Below, one piece after another: positions 1 to 10,962 of a DNA stretch of 64,000 nt. Both the position numbers and the translations under genes were made by a program. The notes under the pieces are model-generated. The model saw only the letters and a program-made list of their open reading frames with translations, did not search any database and was not told the DNA's origin. The DNA is from Amoeboaphelidium protococcarum (taxonomy: Eukaryota > Aphelidiomycota > Aphelidea). The DNA is taken from positions 312,687 to 376,686 of the forward strand of contig JALECJ010000257.1 of the NCBI GenBank assembly GCA_023515745.1, in the 5' to 3' direction. Position 1 is the stretch's first letter; each line of letters opens with the position of its first letter.

Positions 1-235
1 TATCCTTGCCGTATCCTCCGCCGATGATCAATTGACTCTGTGGGATTTCTCTGTCGAGGCTGATCACGAGGTTATGCAAGAATCTGCTGACCTGGACATA
101 CCACCTCAACTGATGTTCATCCACCAGGGCCAGAAGGAGATTAAAGAGTTGCACTGGCACAGTCAAATTCCTGGAATGGTCATGTCCACGGCATCCAACG
201 GATTCGACCTATTCAAAGCCATAGTCATGGAGTGA
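1..235 (+). CDS. RRB1: C-terminal end of ribosome-assembly WD40 chaperone RRB1/GRWD1 (5' truncated by window)
   Basis: The frame is open from base 2 to TGA at 233-235. It carries the last WD-repeat strand ([12 protein letters not shown]) and the family's C-terminal block ending in [14 protein letters not shown]-type residues (here [18 protein letters not shown]), followed by a short FDLFKAI tail. RRB1/GRWD1 is a nuclear chaperone that escorts ribosomal protein L3 into 60S assembly. Only about 77 residues are inside the window, so start, introns and the acidic N-terminal region cannot be seen. The match to the conserved [12 protein letters not shown] block is distinctive. A different WD40 protein is unlikely. 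Confidence 0.85.
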   Translation, partial: ILAVSSADDQLTLWDFSVEADHEVMQESADLDIPPQLMFIHQGQKEIKELHWHSQIPGMVMSTASNGFDLFKAIVME

Positions 236-423
236 ATTTGGGATATTTTATGCTTTAAAAATAATATACATCTTACATCATGATACATGACAGCATTTCT
301 TAACAAGGCGATTTTTGCAACTTTGTTTCCTTGTTCTGATTTCAATATAAATTCGCCACTTGTCCAACTCTCCTAATAAAGAATTTGCTCACTCGCATTA
401 GCTTTTGGCAATAAAATACTTGA

Positions 424-1545
424 ATGACAGTTCAAAATAGAACTAGAGAATTTTTTGCATCAATAGAGTCAATTCGGTAGAGGAGCGGTTCGCTGCCTGT
501 TCAAGCTATGCCTCAGGCATCAGCCATTAGTTCTAGAATAGCATCTTCGCTGAATGAGCCACTACTATCGAATAATGATTATGACTCTAGTAAATCGTCA
601 AATAATGGAGCCGCTGCAGTATAAGGTGGCGGTTAATTTAGTCGGTAAGCGGCTGTAATAAGCAGAGACATTTCTCAATGCGCTGCTAAATTGGAGAAGT
701 TGACCAAGTTGGCCAAGAAGAAGTCTCTGTTCGATGATAGTTCCTATGAGATTAATGACCTTACCGCTGTGATAAAACAAGATATTGGACGTCTCGCTAG
801 TAATATAAGTAATTTAGAGCAGCTATAGTAAGATGAACTAATGCAAAGGTAGTAATAGCGGTCATCATCCAGATGGAAGTTGGCACAAGAACATACATCG
901 AATATCATAATGTCTTTAAAGTCGAACCTGGCGAATGCATCCAATGTGTTTAAAGATGTGCTGGAAGTTAGATCGTAAACTTTGAAAGCCTAATAGTAAT
1001 AAAAAGATCAGCTATCCGGCGCACGGCCTTCGTCGTCAATGAGCATGAATAATACCTATAATGCGTCGAGCTCCTTTGTCATGAACTCGCAATCTCCGTT
1101 GTATTAAGGCCTTTAGTAGAGGAATAATGCGGTGTAATATGATGCTTAGTCTAATCAATAATAATAATAGTAGCAGTAGTAGTAGTAGACATCTCCTGAC
1201 AGTGAGTATATATCAATATCTATCCCTTATCAATAGTAGGAACTGTTACAACTGAATCAATCGGATTCCTATCTTGAAAGTCGCGCATAGGCTATAGAAG
1301 GCATTGAGAAGACTATAACGGATTTGGCTGGTCTATTCTCTCAATTGACGACTATGATCAGTCAACATGATGACCTTGTGCGACGTATTGATGACAATGT
1401 GGAGGATATTGAGAGTAATGTATTTAACGCACAGAATCAATTGACGCGGTACATGCAGGGTCTCTCTAGTAATCGCTGGCTCATGGCCAAGATATTCGCG
1501 GTTCTCATAGTGTTCTTTATTACATTTATAATGTTCTTTGCATGA
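424..1545 (+). CDS. SED5: Syntaxin-5/Sed5-type Qa-SNARE of the Golgi
   Basis: A 373-residue protein is read from ATG 424 to TGA 1543 with many TAA/TAG codons as Gln. The N-terminus has the Sed5 peptide motif (NRTREFFAS), followed by a helical region, a Gln-rich linker at about 240-256, and a SNARE motif (IEGIEKTITDLAGLFSQLT onward) with the central Gln. It ends in a C-terminal anchor (SNRWLMAKIF, then about 15 hydrophobic residues). SNRWLM before the anchor is typical of syntaxin 5. The protein mediates ER-Golgi and intra-Golgi fusion. Part of the Gln linker is encoded by a TAA/TAG trinucleotide run near 1161-1190. No intron is needed. Confidence 0.93.
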
Positions 1546-1702
1546 TACTGGCGATGTAATAATAAAATACATTTGTCTGACTTGATATTTTTTATATAAG
1601 GCTTTTATATTGACGTTCTCTCTATTAACTACTCCCTTGTTATCTCTTTCCATAATCGCGTACATCCCACTATAAAAATATTAGTTTTACTTTGAGTGGA
1701 CA

Positions 1703-2045
1703 ATGTGGAAGTGGCTCAAGACTAAATATTATCAGTATGAATTATGGACAGCATTGTAAGATTATTTTTTAATAATTAGGTGAAATTGTAATGTCGCGCA
1801 AGTCACTACCTATACAAATGTGTTGTAGATACATGCTGGAACCGTGGGAGAAGGCCATATTCAACTCTGTGATCCTCGCTGGCCTACTGCTCACCCTTTA
1901 TACCGTGTACATGTACTTGCCAGAGTATGCACATTACTGCGTCTTTGTCATGACTGATTACTTTCCAATGTTGGAGAGCTACATCCCTGTAAGTTACATG
2001 CGGCGATTAGATCAGATTAGGCGTGTCAAATATGGCTCTCCATGA
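1703..2045 (+). CDS. Small activating subunit of serine palmitoyltransferase (ssSPT family)
   Basis: Two exons, 1703-1755 and 1829-2045, with an intron at 1756-1828 (GTAAGA...TTGTAG, 73 nt), give 89 residues. The splice joins YYQYELWTAL to YMLEPWEKAIFNS, recreating the conserved YYQY...TALYMLEPWE core of mammalian SPTSSA/SPTSSB. Two hydrophobic stretches follow (VILAGLLLTLYTVYMYL, then a second weaker one). The family binds the SPTLC1/2 heterodimer in the ER membrane and raises condensation of serine with acyl-CoA, the first step of sphingolipid synthesis. It resembles the animal/plant-type small subunit more than yeast Tsc3. The unspliced frame would end early, so the intron is well supported. 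Confidence 0.88.
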
Positions 2046-2367
2046 TCGATCATTTTCCCCATGGTTGATTGTACGAAATGTTAAATATAATTTTAAATCG
2101 TATTTTACACTTTAATACTAAGATTTATTAAATTAAATCTATTCATAGCGATATAACTTTACATTCAATGTTCAAGTGCCATAAGTTCTCTTATGCCTCT
2201 CTATAACGTCCTGTCCGATCGAATTCGAAAATTTCTTCTTGAGCGATTCGCTGCGACGTTTTTTCTTCTTTCAGCAACTCGATCGTTAACAAACGTCACC
2301 TTATTTAGATTGATACCTTTAGTTTATTAGTGGATCTGCATTAGTAATTACTACTTCTTTTAGTGAT

Positions 2368-3271
2368 ATGGCTTCAAGATTGGTATCTACAGCTGCAAAG
2401 AATACTAGTGGTGTGAGCAGTGTGAGGTTTAATGCCGTGCCTCTGGCTCAGTCACTCTCCTCCTATCGGGCCAACTTGTACACGCACAGTAGTAGTGCTT
2501 AAGAAGAGGAATTTAAGCCTTTCACAGTTGGATCTAAAATTGGAAATACTTCAGTTAAATCATTCAACAGTATGATTATATCTTTCTCTCGTAATATTGA
2601 ACTTTTAATGAATTTAAATGTGTGTAGCTCGTTAGCAAGATCCTTTTAGATTTGGATAATAGAGATTTTATAGCACTGGGCGCGTGGAGACGACGAGAGT
2701 TCCAGACTTTAGCAGCTATAAGAAGAGCAGTGGTAGTGGTGATGGCAAGAAGGATGTTACGTCGTCGGATGACAGGGCATTCACTTATATGATGATTGGC
2801 AGTGCCGGTGTTTTGGGTGCTGTGGGTGCAAAGAACTTTGTGGCCACCTTCCTGTCCCAGTTGGCTCCTTCTGCTGATGTGATGGCTCTGGCCAAGACTG
2901 AAATAGATCTAACCTCCATTCCACAGGGTAAGAATTTGACTGTGAAGTGGCGTGGTAAGCCTGTGGTGATTAGACATCGTACCCAGGACGAGATTAGTGA
3001 GGCTAATACTGTGGCTATGAATGAGCTCCGTGATCCTCAATCGGATGGTGATAGAGTGAAGAAGCCTGAGTGGTTGGTCATTCTGGCAATCTGTACTCAT
3101 CTTGGTTGTGTGCCTATTGGTGAGGCTGGTGATTATGATGGCTGGTACTGCCCGTGCCATGGTAGTCATTATGATATTAGTGGTAGAATCAGAAAGGGAC
3201 CTGCTCCATTGAATCTTGAAGTGCCACCGTATGAGTTTATTGCTGATGACACCAAGTTGGTCATTGGATGA
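2368..3271 (+). CDS. RIP1: Rieske iron-sulfur protein of the mitochondrial cytochrome bc1 complex
   Basis: Exon 1 is 2368-2569, the intron 2570-2627 (58 nt, acceptor GTGTGTAG), and exon 2 2628-3271, giving 281 residues. The N-terminus is Arg/Ser-rich without acids (MASRLVSTAAKNTSGVSSV), consistent with a mitochondrial presequence. It is followed by VPDFSSYK, a hydrophobic membrane segment (MMIGSAGVLGAVGAKNFVA) and the [2Fe-2S] cluster motifs CTHLGC and CPCHGSHYD with both Cys-His pairs. The protein transfers electrons from ubiquinol to cytochrome c1 and implies a respiring mitochondrion. The region between presequence and VPDFSS is longer than usual and Gln-rich. Confidence 0.95.
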
Positions 3272-3459
3272 GCTGTTTTCTATCTTATAGTGAATAAAGA
3301 TTAATCAGAACTATCTATCAGCTGGTGGAAAGGTGAAGTTGATCAAATAAAAGAAAATTATAAGAAAATGGCTCAACATTTAATGATAAAATTATCCTTT
3401 AATCTACTACTACTGTCACTATTATGACTGGAGGAGGTTCTAGCGCAGAATCATAATAC

Positions 3460-3891
3460 TCATTCCTCTCCGTTCTGGGAGTTCATGATTAATTCCAGCA
3501 ACATGTTCATAGCCTCAGACTCCTCACCGAAATCCTTGACCACAACACAGCCACATCCGACAACCTTGCGCGGAGTTCCTTCACGGTCGTACTTGCACAG
3601 ACCTGCCCACTCGCCCAGCTTCTTTGCATCGCCAACCTTGATCAAGTTGATGTTGTGCTCAGAGCACAGAGCCTCAACCAGACCAGTGTAGGAAGCCTCA
3701 TCACAAGACTCAGCCAGGATAGCCAGATGAGCCTGGCGACGATCCAGAGCCTGGACAGACTCACGCAGACCACGCGCCAATCCATCGTGGATCAGAGCGC
3801 GCTTGATCACCTGCTGCAGAGCCTCCTCAACAGTCATAGCGCCAGCAGGCTGATTTCCGGATAAAGTAATTTGTTCTGGATTCTCACTCAT
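3460..3891 (-). CDS. RPS12: Cytosolic ribosomal protein eS12
   Basis: A 143-residue frame runs from ATG at 3891 to TGA at 3460. It has the L7Ae/L30e fold sequence of eS12: [19 protein letters not shown], a conserved [11 protein letters not shown] block, HNINLIKV and [15 protein letters not shown], then [14 protein letters not shown]. The length equals the family norm. An in-frame ATG lies 21 codons upstream at 3954 but would add a basic stretch foreign to the family, so 3891 was chosen. A GAAAATTTCG element lies about 100 bp upstream, as at several other promoters here. No intron is seen. Confidence 0.95.
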   Translation of the reverse strand: MSENPEQITLSGNQPAGAMTVEEALQQVIKRALIHDGLARGLRESVQALDRRQAHLAILAESCDEASYTGLVEALCSEHNINLIKVGDAKKLGEWAGLCKYDREGTPRKVVGCGCVVVKDFGEESEAMNMLLELIMNSQNGEE

Positions 3892-4117
3892 ATTGTATAT
3901 ATCTAAAAATATTTTTCTTTCTATTTTTGAGGTCCTTAAATCGTCCTTGAACAACTGATTTCTAATCTGAAGAGAAATAAAGGTGAAAATTTCGCGTTTC
4001 GGTTAACGCTCTTTGATCAATCTGCGGTGAAGCATAATGAGAGCTTCGTCAAAAGAGAGCGCTTTAAAGAGACACTTGGCTATGAGAGCATTTCACAAAT
4101 TAAACGAATTATTATAT

Positions 4118-5296
4118 TCAAACATCAATGTTGACTGATTTGAGAGCATTGATAGCCCATTGAGGACATTCAGAGTTGGTGTGATAATCTTTGACAAACT
4201 TCTTGACGAATTGAGGAAACTGGTCCTTCATAATTGATTCCCTCATCTCGCGCATCAGTCTCATCTAATATGCGATATTGTGGATTGAAACCAAGTTACA
4301 TCCTACAGTCTCTGTGCAGACAATAGGATTCAAAGAAGCGCGGGTATATTGCGTGCATGCAAGACAATCGCAGTCATCTTCAATGGGTCGGTAATCATGT
4401 TTGTACTAGCTGTTGGTCAATTTAATGGAGCCATAACGCGTCAAAGCATTGCCAAATCTGGCCGTTCTTGTTGGAAACACACAATCAAACATATCAACAC
4501 CTAGAGCCACACACACAACAAGGTCCAAGGCATACCCGACACCCATACAATAACGCGGCTTATACTCTGGCAGAGAGTCGGTGCAATGTGAGACAATACG
4601 CCAAAATTTATCCTTCTCTTCGCCGCCACTAAGACCGCCAATGGCATATCCCGGCGTATCGCGTTTAATCATCTCCTTCAAACAAATACTCCTCAGCTCT
4701 ATGTCTAATCCACCTTGTATAATGGCAAATAGACTTTAATCATCAGGTCGCTGATGCGATTCAATACATCGGTCAAGCCATCGAATACTTCTATGCATAG
4801 CCTCAACGACGCGATCGCCAACAGTAAGAGACGATACAACATCATCCAACTGCATCATAATATCCGCTCCGATACCATTCTGGATCTACATTGATCGCTC
4901 CGGAGTAAGTAGAAGAGGCTCTTGAGTATGAGGATGTATAAAATGCACGCCATCCTCAGATACGGAAGACAATTTCAGAAGAGATACCATCTAAAATCCA
5001 CCGCTATCAGTCAACAAGCCATGATCCCAGTTCATAAACTTATGTAGACCGCCCATCTTTTGCATAATCTATTCACCCGGTCGCATGCCCAAATGATACG
5101 TATTACCAAGAATCATATTGCATTTGACATCTCTGAGCTAATCAACACTAACGCCTTTCATTGCACCCTGTGTACCGACGGGCATAAAGACCGGCGTATC
5201 CACCACAGCATGTCGCAGTGTCATCTTGGACACACGCGCTTTAGTTGTGCTACATCGCGCCAACACTTCAAATTTCAATGGAGGATTTTTGGACAT
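4118..5296 (-). CDS. QTRT1: Queuine tRNA-ribosyltransferase catalytic subunit (eukaryotic TGT)
   Basis: A 392-residue protein runs from ATG 5296 to TGA 4118, without introns and with about 15 TAR codons as Gln. It begins [15 protein letters not shown], then [11 protein letters not shown] and the catalytic/binding block [13 protein letters not shown] (nucleophile region). Next come the substrate loop GGLSGGE, the second catalytic Asp region [15 protein letters not shown], and a zinc site [11 protein letters not shown] with a downstream His. The enzyme, with its QTRT2 partner, exchanges guanine-34 for queuine in GUN-anticodon tRNAs. In animals it sits on the mitochondrial surface or in cytosol. 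Length matches the family. It lies upstream of eS12 on the same strand. Confidence 0.94.
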
Positions 5297-5436
5297 TTTT
5301 CTGATGTGATTCAAGAGAACGATCCTTCAAGAGCAATCAGGCAGATCAACACTAGACGTATCACTAAAAAGTCAAAGAAGATACAAAAAGAAAAGATGAG
5401 ATATGTCAGTGTATTAATAACGTAGAAAATAGGTGA

Positions 5437-6006
5437 TCATTCTTCCTCTTCCTCGCCATCACCACCAGCTTCGGCAGCTCTCATACGTCTTCTCTTGACG
5501 CGACCTGGACGACCACCGCCGAGTGGAGAGGTCAGGGCGAAATCAATATGCTTCTACGAATCTAAACGCACCACAAATGATGGAATATCAACAATCTGCT
5601 TGCCAACGCGAATGTGTCTCTATTTAATCAGCACACGAGCGTGGTGGATACTCTTTGCCAAACCGGCCTTGAACACCAGAGTCTGCAATCTTCTCTCCAA
5701 GAAATCCTCAACGCGCAGACCCAGCACGTAATCGAGCTTAGCCTTGGTCTCGTCCAGGACACCCATACGAATAAGACGACGAATCAGCGCATTACCCTCA
5801 AATAGACGGCGGGTGTCTTTCTCTTCCAAAGTCAAAAGTTCACGAGCCGCACGACGAATCTTGGACAGGGTCAATCCGATACGCCAGATCTCACGCTTAT
5901 TACGCAGTCCATACTCTCCGGCTAATTTCAATTCATGGTCCAGACGTTCAGCTTCGTATGGTCTACGCGGCACCTTTGCCGTCTTACTCTTTGCTCTAAA
6001 GGTCAT
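5437..6006 (-). CDS. RPS9: Cytosolic ribosomal protein uS4 (RPS9 family)
   Basis: 189 residues from ATG 6006 to TGA 5437. Recognised by the near-invariant [55 protein letters not shown] and [15 protein letters not shown] blocks, and an acidic Glu tail. HARVLIKQRHIRV and RLDSQKHIDF need TAA/TAG read as Gln, which is among the cleanest demonstrations of the code in the window. An ATG eight codons further upstream (6030) is possible. It is divergently transcribed from eL21, and the two share a 313-bp intergenic region. Confidence 0.96.
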
Positions 6007-6319
6007 TTTGTGTTTATTATTAGGCAGCAAAAGAATAGATTGAGTTCGGGGTGAGCGATAATCACTGTGAGCACCGAAGAAATTTCTTTACGCTCCGGCG
6101 CGATCAGATTTCGGTCGGTTGTCTCTCGCGTTTAATTCTTCAAATTCTTCATCATTGAAGCGACGGGATGAAAAATTCTTCTTGGGTTACGTCGAGCCTT
6201 AGAAAGGAGCGATTTTTGATCTCGACGCGAAGAAAATTCTCTGCCACTTTCCCTTCTTGTGAATACTATAAGTAGAACCAAAGAGATCACACCTAGATAA
6301 TAAAAATCACAATAATAAA
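6007..6319. promoter_or_regulatory. Shared bidirectional promoter of uS4 and eL21
   Basis: This 313-bp gap separates two head-to-head ribosomal-protein genes. It contains a perfect 12-bp palindrome AAGAAATTTCTT at 6077-6088 and further GAAGAAAATTC-like words near 6170 and 6229. Similar AAATTTC words lie upstream of the Rieske, eS12 and OSCP genes. A co-regulatory role is inferred from position only. Confidence 0.5.
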
Positions 6320-6802
6320 ATGCCTCACTCATTTGGTCTAAGAGCGCGTACCCGTTATAAGTTTGCTCGTAACTTTCGCGAGCATGGTATGATCAGATTA
6401 TCTACATACATGCGCACCTTCAAGGCTGGAGACATTGTGGACATTAAGGTTAATGGTGCCGTGCACAAGGGTATGCCACACAAGTTCTATCATGGAAGAA
6501 CGGGAATTGTATACAATGTTACCAAGAGCGCTGTCGGTGTTATTGTCAACAAGATTGTCGGTAACCGCTACATGGAGAAGCGTATTAATGTGCGTATTGA
6601 GCATGTGAAGCACTCCAAGTGTCGCGATGATTTCCTTAACCGTGTCAAGAAGAATGCTGAGCTGAAGAAGAAGGCAAAGGAGACTGGTGAATTCGTCAAT
6701 ACTAAGAGGCTGCCAAAGCTTCCAAAGACTGGACACTTTGTATCGACTAAGGACAACATTCCTTCCACCTTATAGCCAATTCCTTATGAGACTCTGGTTT
6801 GA
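6320..6802 (+). CDS. RPL21: Cytosolic ribosomal protein eL21
   Basis: 160 residues, the usual length, from ATG 6320 to TGA 6800. Diagnostic blocks include [18 protein letters not shown], the SH3-like core [34 protein letters not shown] and [18 protein letters not shown]. The final 10 residues (QPIPYETLV) follow a TAG codon at 6773 read as Gln and reproduce the conserved PIPYE ending, so the standard-code frame would lose the C-terminus. No intron. Confidence 0.96.
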
Positions 6803-6919
6803 TCATGACATGAGTTGGAAATTACACTTATAGTTGAATTTATGACTATTTTCTATTTGCTTTCAAGTTGCGCCCGTTCAATATGATTTATCATTGATAT
6901 TTACCGCTTGATTTTCACT

Positions 6920-8144
6920 TCAACCATCTTCTGAGGTGTTTTGCATCAAGCCAGATTTCCTAAAGTACTCCATCGTGACATGATACGTGGAGAGTATCGC
7001 GACATTGGTGGGAAACGCGCGTAAGATGGTGGCCCATAAACCTTTAAATAGAGACTGCATACCATTACCGTATCTACCATCCAAATGGCCCTTGAGACAA
7101 TCTGAAATTTAAATTGGCTTGGAGTTCTTCTACGTCAAATTGGGATCAGTTTGAATTATTGTTTTGACCACATCAGCGGGATATGTCGAAGCCCATCCAA
7201 TGATTCCACCAAGTCCACCTACACTATTGGAATGAACATAATTGAAATCGAAATAGTAAATTACTCGACTTACCTGCTAGCATAAGACGAGCCCCGGATA
7301 GTTCTTTTGGGTCAGTGCCAGGTGGTGCGAGATATCTGCACAATATTTCATACGATACAAAATAAGCTCCGTATGAAGGAGTATCACGAATCACCGTGGC
7401 AGTAAAACCACGAGATAGTCCTCGGAATCCATTAGCATTATAAATCTACCTAGCACAAGAATACATGTTCAGCTTTTTAGAGGCAGAATTCATCTCGATT
7501 TAAGTTGTTGTTTAAAAGAGACCTGGCGCACCTTGATTTTGCAACTTGATTTTAATCAGCTCCATGGGACTGCTAATTATGCTATTGACAAAACCGCTAC
7601 CAGAACCAGCCACAAAAATTTGCGATAAGGTAGGTTGATGAACTAAGCCATTTTCATCCACTGCATTGTATTTGCTGCCCATCTACGCGTGTAGTATTGC
7701 ACCATACACACCGAAAAGTAAAGCATTCACGATAGCAACGCCAATCAATGGACTTGAGATGCCTAAACGATCAGTATCATCAATCAGTGATAATAAATGA
7801 TTAAAGATCATAAACTTGCTAAACAGAGTTTACCTTTATACAGTCCCAAAATTTTCTCCTCCTTGATGATTGTGAGAAGGCAATTTAAAGTCCCAGAATA
7901 TTTGGGCTTCAAAGAGTTTTAGCTCTGCAAACGAACTTTGATTGTATCAACTACACTCCTGGTACATATCTAGTGGAAAATGGAAGCTTATAAAGACACA
8001 AAACTTACATGGATGGCCAGCGATGACTCCAGCGAGTCCTCCCAGAGTCCCAGCGATGAAGCTCGCGGTAGTAGGACTTATAGCGACAGAGCTGATTCCA
8101 TCATTAAGATTTTGCATACCACTTTTTTCTGATTCTGTCGCCAT
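6920..8144 (-). CDS. Mitochondrial carrier family protein, carnitine/basic amino-acid clade (SLC25A20/29/45-like)
   Basis: Four exons (8009-8144, 7834-7950, 7274-7762, 6920-7218) with introns of 58, 71 and 55 nt encode 346 residues. Three carrier repeats are visible. Their signature prolines sit in GHPFDTIKVRLQ (repeat 1), SSPMELIKIKLQ (repeat 2) and TYPADVVKTIIQ (repeat 3). Repeat 1 (GTLGGLAGVIAGHP) and the following YKGISSPLIGVAIVNALLFG resemble the carnitine/acylcarnitine and basic amino-acid carriers of the inner membrane. A loop between repeat 2 and its second helix is Gln/Thr-rich and reads through two TAA codons. Substrate cannot be assigned by eye. Confidence 0.85.
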
Positions 8145-8344
8145 GAGATTATTTTTATGAGGTGAAACAAGAAGAGATCGAAAATTATCGTTGAGGCGCC
8201 TCATTCATATTAGATCATAATACAATGCTTTAAGCTGAATAAAAGCATGCACCACTTACACTTTATTAATACATAACTATCATGGGTCTCAATCTAATGG
8301 TCTGATGAGCTTAAGCAGGCTCTTACTGGCGAAATCTAACATTT

Positions 8345-9577
8345 TCAAGGTAGAAACGATAGAAGATCAGTGTTCTTAACATTGCCACAAACTGATTACG
8401 ACGGGTCGGTATTACTATCCTCGTTTATCCTGAGCAATCCGTAAGATTCATTACTTTCCAACTAGCCTTCACGATGATAGTAACGCGAATGCAATACCCA
8501 CCAGCAGTAGTCGAGATCTTTCAGTTTAATATACTTACTGAGTGCAAGGAGAAACGTTCGCTCTTATTTCGAAGCCGGCGCTCCGTCTTGCCAGTCATCC
8601 AGATCAAGTCCAAACTCATTAAGCCAAATTGGAACGTCTCGCTTCAGCAGGTAGCCCCACAGCAGATCCCATGTTTGACGCCATACAAAGGAAGACATTC
8701 GTACATTTCCGAAATGGAATGGATAAGTATGAACTTCAAACATGATCTTACTTTCTAAGAGTGGGAAGTTTTAGATCATTTCGCGAGTTACAAAAGACTA
8801 CCATCGCAAAGCCGTCAAGTCTATAGCAAAGTTTTGTGCTCCCACAAAGATCAACAGCTCAGGCGCCACCTTATGCACAGCCTCTGCACCCATGCGCATA
8901 TACTTGAACCATTCTTTATTATGACACTTGTCAATGGCGCGAGGATAAGCAGGTTCATTTCTTAATCCAATGCCAATAACATTAGAAGACCACCTCTCTT
9001 TTGCCATTGTGGCCATCAATTTGAGTGTTTCAAGCCATTCATCAATGCCAAACTCTGACTCTCCCCACCATCTATTGTTATCGGAAATGCAGCAACACCA
9101 TTTGGCCGTGGTGATGTGATTATCCAAATTTACCATGATACCTTCATCATTCAAAGCTTTTATAGTAGCATCCAATACGTCAAGGACAGATGTAACTGAA
9201 GGATCGATCCACGGATGATTATACAAAACTCTCTCCCACATTGCAGGCGAGATGTTCTCCCCAACGCGAACTATGTCATTAAGCTTGACATGAATACTTT
9301 TGAACAACTGAGACGAAGTAGCCAGCCTTACAATATTCATACCAAGTTCATGCTTAATTATACGTGCATTCTCTTTAATGGAGTAGTCCGCCAGTCCCTC
9401 TGGAATCATTAATGCTTGGACAGCTGACCAATTGCAACCGCGAAAACGCACTCTGTTACCAGACTTGTCTTGAACCTGTTTACCGCTTGTAGATAGAGGC
9501 AACTGGATATCGCTCAATAATTTGACTTCAGACTTTTCACGTTCTTATTACTTCTATCGCGTTAAGGCATGTCCCAT
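8345..9577 (-). CDS. Glycoside hydrolase family 5 protein (cellulase/exoglucanase fold), apparently cytosolic
   Basis: 410 residues from ATG 9577 to TGA 8345. GH5 hallmarks: FRGCNWSAVQ near the start, an Arg-containing NIVRLATSSQ strand, DNHITTAKW, the acid/base Glu in GLRNEP (about E208), an aromatic substrate wall, HTYPFHFG, and the nucleophile Glu in WLNEFG (about E321). The family cleaves beta-glucans and related glycans. The N-terminus (MGHALTRQKQQEREK) has no hydrophobic signal, which is odd for a digestive enzyme. A missed upstream exon is the alternative. An ATG-less TTG start at 9517 was not needed because the frame stays open through TAG/TAA codons. Confidence 0.85.
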
Positions 9578-10283
9578 TTTGATTTTACAGATTAATAGTT
9601 TCAAGCTAAAGTCATTCAGAGCGCGCAGAGAGAAAGCCTTATAACGTATTGATCACTGTAAACGTTGTTATAATAAACTTCAAAACGATTATACTTGATA
9701 TACTTAGATAAGAGTTTCACTAAGCTTGTTTAAAATACCGTAACTTTACTGGCGATTATATTTATACAGTACGTTTAATAAACGAGCGCTCTTAGATTTG
9801 GGGCATACAACTCATAATCAGTAGAGCATTTACTTTTTCTGGTTCGGTTCGAATTCCAAACTTGTGATACAATGAATATGAATATAAAACCTCAATAGTC
9901 AAATTTAAACTGTATTTGGTCGCCATAGAAGAATCCGCCACAACGCCATCAATGGTTTTTAAAGTGCGGTTTCGATAAAAAATGCACGCGGTACGCAACT
10001 AATCTGCATTAGAGAACTTCTCGCAGATTGAGCACCGCGTCTAATATCTATATTTATTTTTAAATGGCAATTCTTTATATCATGCTTAACATAGACATCA
10101 ATGCCTTCCGCTAGACCCGCATTTAAACACTGACACGACATGCCTAGCATTCCACATTGAAGACGATTACTAACTTTCACCAGTCTGTGATATGGACAAA
10201 GATTGGGAAAAACCTAAATTCGTATAATTTCTTATCAATTGGAGATTTATTCTTTTAATTCAGTCAATCATCCTATAGATATT
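9578..10283. other. Gap with two unresolved minus-strand reading frames
   Basis: Two open minus-strand frames lie here: one from about 10180 to 9890 (blocks such as CGMLGMSCQCLNAGLAEG) and another from 9998 to TGA at 9717 (TIDGVVADSSMATKYSLN). They overlap in different frames and could be exons of one small gene or decayed sequence. I recognise no family and found no convincing TGTAG acceptor to join them. Confidence 0.25.
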
Positions 10284-10962
10284 TCAGATTGAATCGGTCA
10301 ACATCTTGTTCAATTTGGTTAATCTAGAGGAGATGGACAGATCGATAGTCTTCTCACCAAACTCCACAATCAAACCACCCAGAATGGCAGGATTAACTTT
10401 GCTCTCAATCTTGACACTATCAGCCTTCTTTCCCAGCGATGTCCTCTGCAAAACACTCTTCAACTGATTCTACAGCTTGGAATCCAGCGGCTTGGCAGAA
10501 GTGACATGGACAACCACCTCACCTCTATGGGCACCCATCAGCTAGAAGAATGAGTCTGCAATCTTCAGAGTATCTCCTAGACGGACATTCTCCGCCAGAA
10601 CTGCAAAGAAGTTCTTGGTAATCTCCGAGTACTTGCCTCCAGAGGACAGCATCTGATTGACTCCCTTCACCTTTTGATCTCTGGAAAGCAGCGGATTCTC
10701 CAAGAACTGCTTCATGCTCTGGTCCTTCTGAATTGCAGACACAACGCGCTTAAGTTCACCCTCAACAGAATCCAACTAGTTCTACTTGGCTGCGGCCTGG
10801 AATAACGCGGATGCATATCGACCATCAATTCCATACAACTGCAACGGTAATTTTACCGAAGCCTGGCTAGCCATCGTTCTCACAATCTACAGAAAGCATT
10901 ATAAATATGTGTGAAAATTGATATGACAAGACAATAAGTCTTACATTCACTGAGCGCAACAT
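10284..10962 (-). CDS. ATP5: ATP synthase OSCP subunit (mitochondrial F1Fo, subunit 5)
   Basis: Exon 1 is an 18-bp start exon (10945-10962, MLRSVN), the intron 10887-10944 (58 nt, CTGTAG acceptor), and exon 2 10284-10886, giving 206 residues. After a short presequence the protein shows LPLQLYGIDGRYASALFQAA, helical segments with FLENPLLSRDQKVKGVNQML, NFFAVLAENVRLGDTLKIADSF, and the C-terminal GGLIVEFGEKTIDLSISSRLTKL typical of OSCP/delta. OSCP links the F1 head to the peripheral stalk. About 80 bp upstream lies AAAATTTTCG near 11040, similar to other promoters in the window. Confidence 0.94.

Noticed and set aside
7490-7545. A fourth intron in the mitochondrial carrier at 6920-8144
   Set aside because: The segment reads through in frame with two TAA codons as Gln and no phase-consistent splice pair exists.
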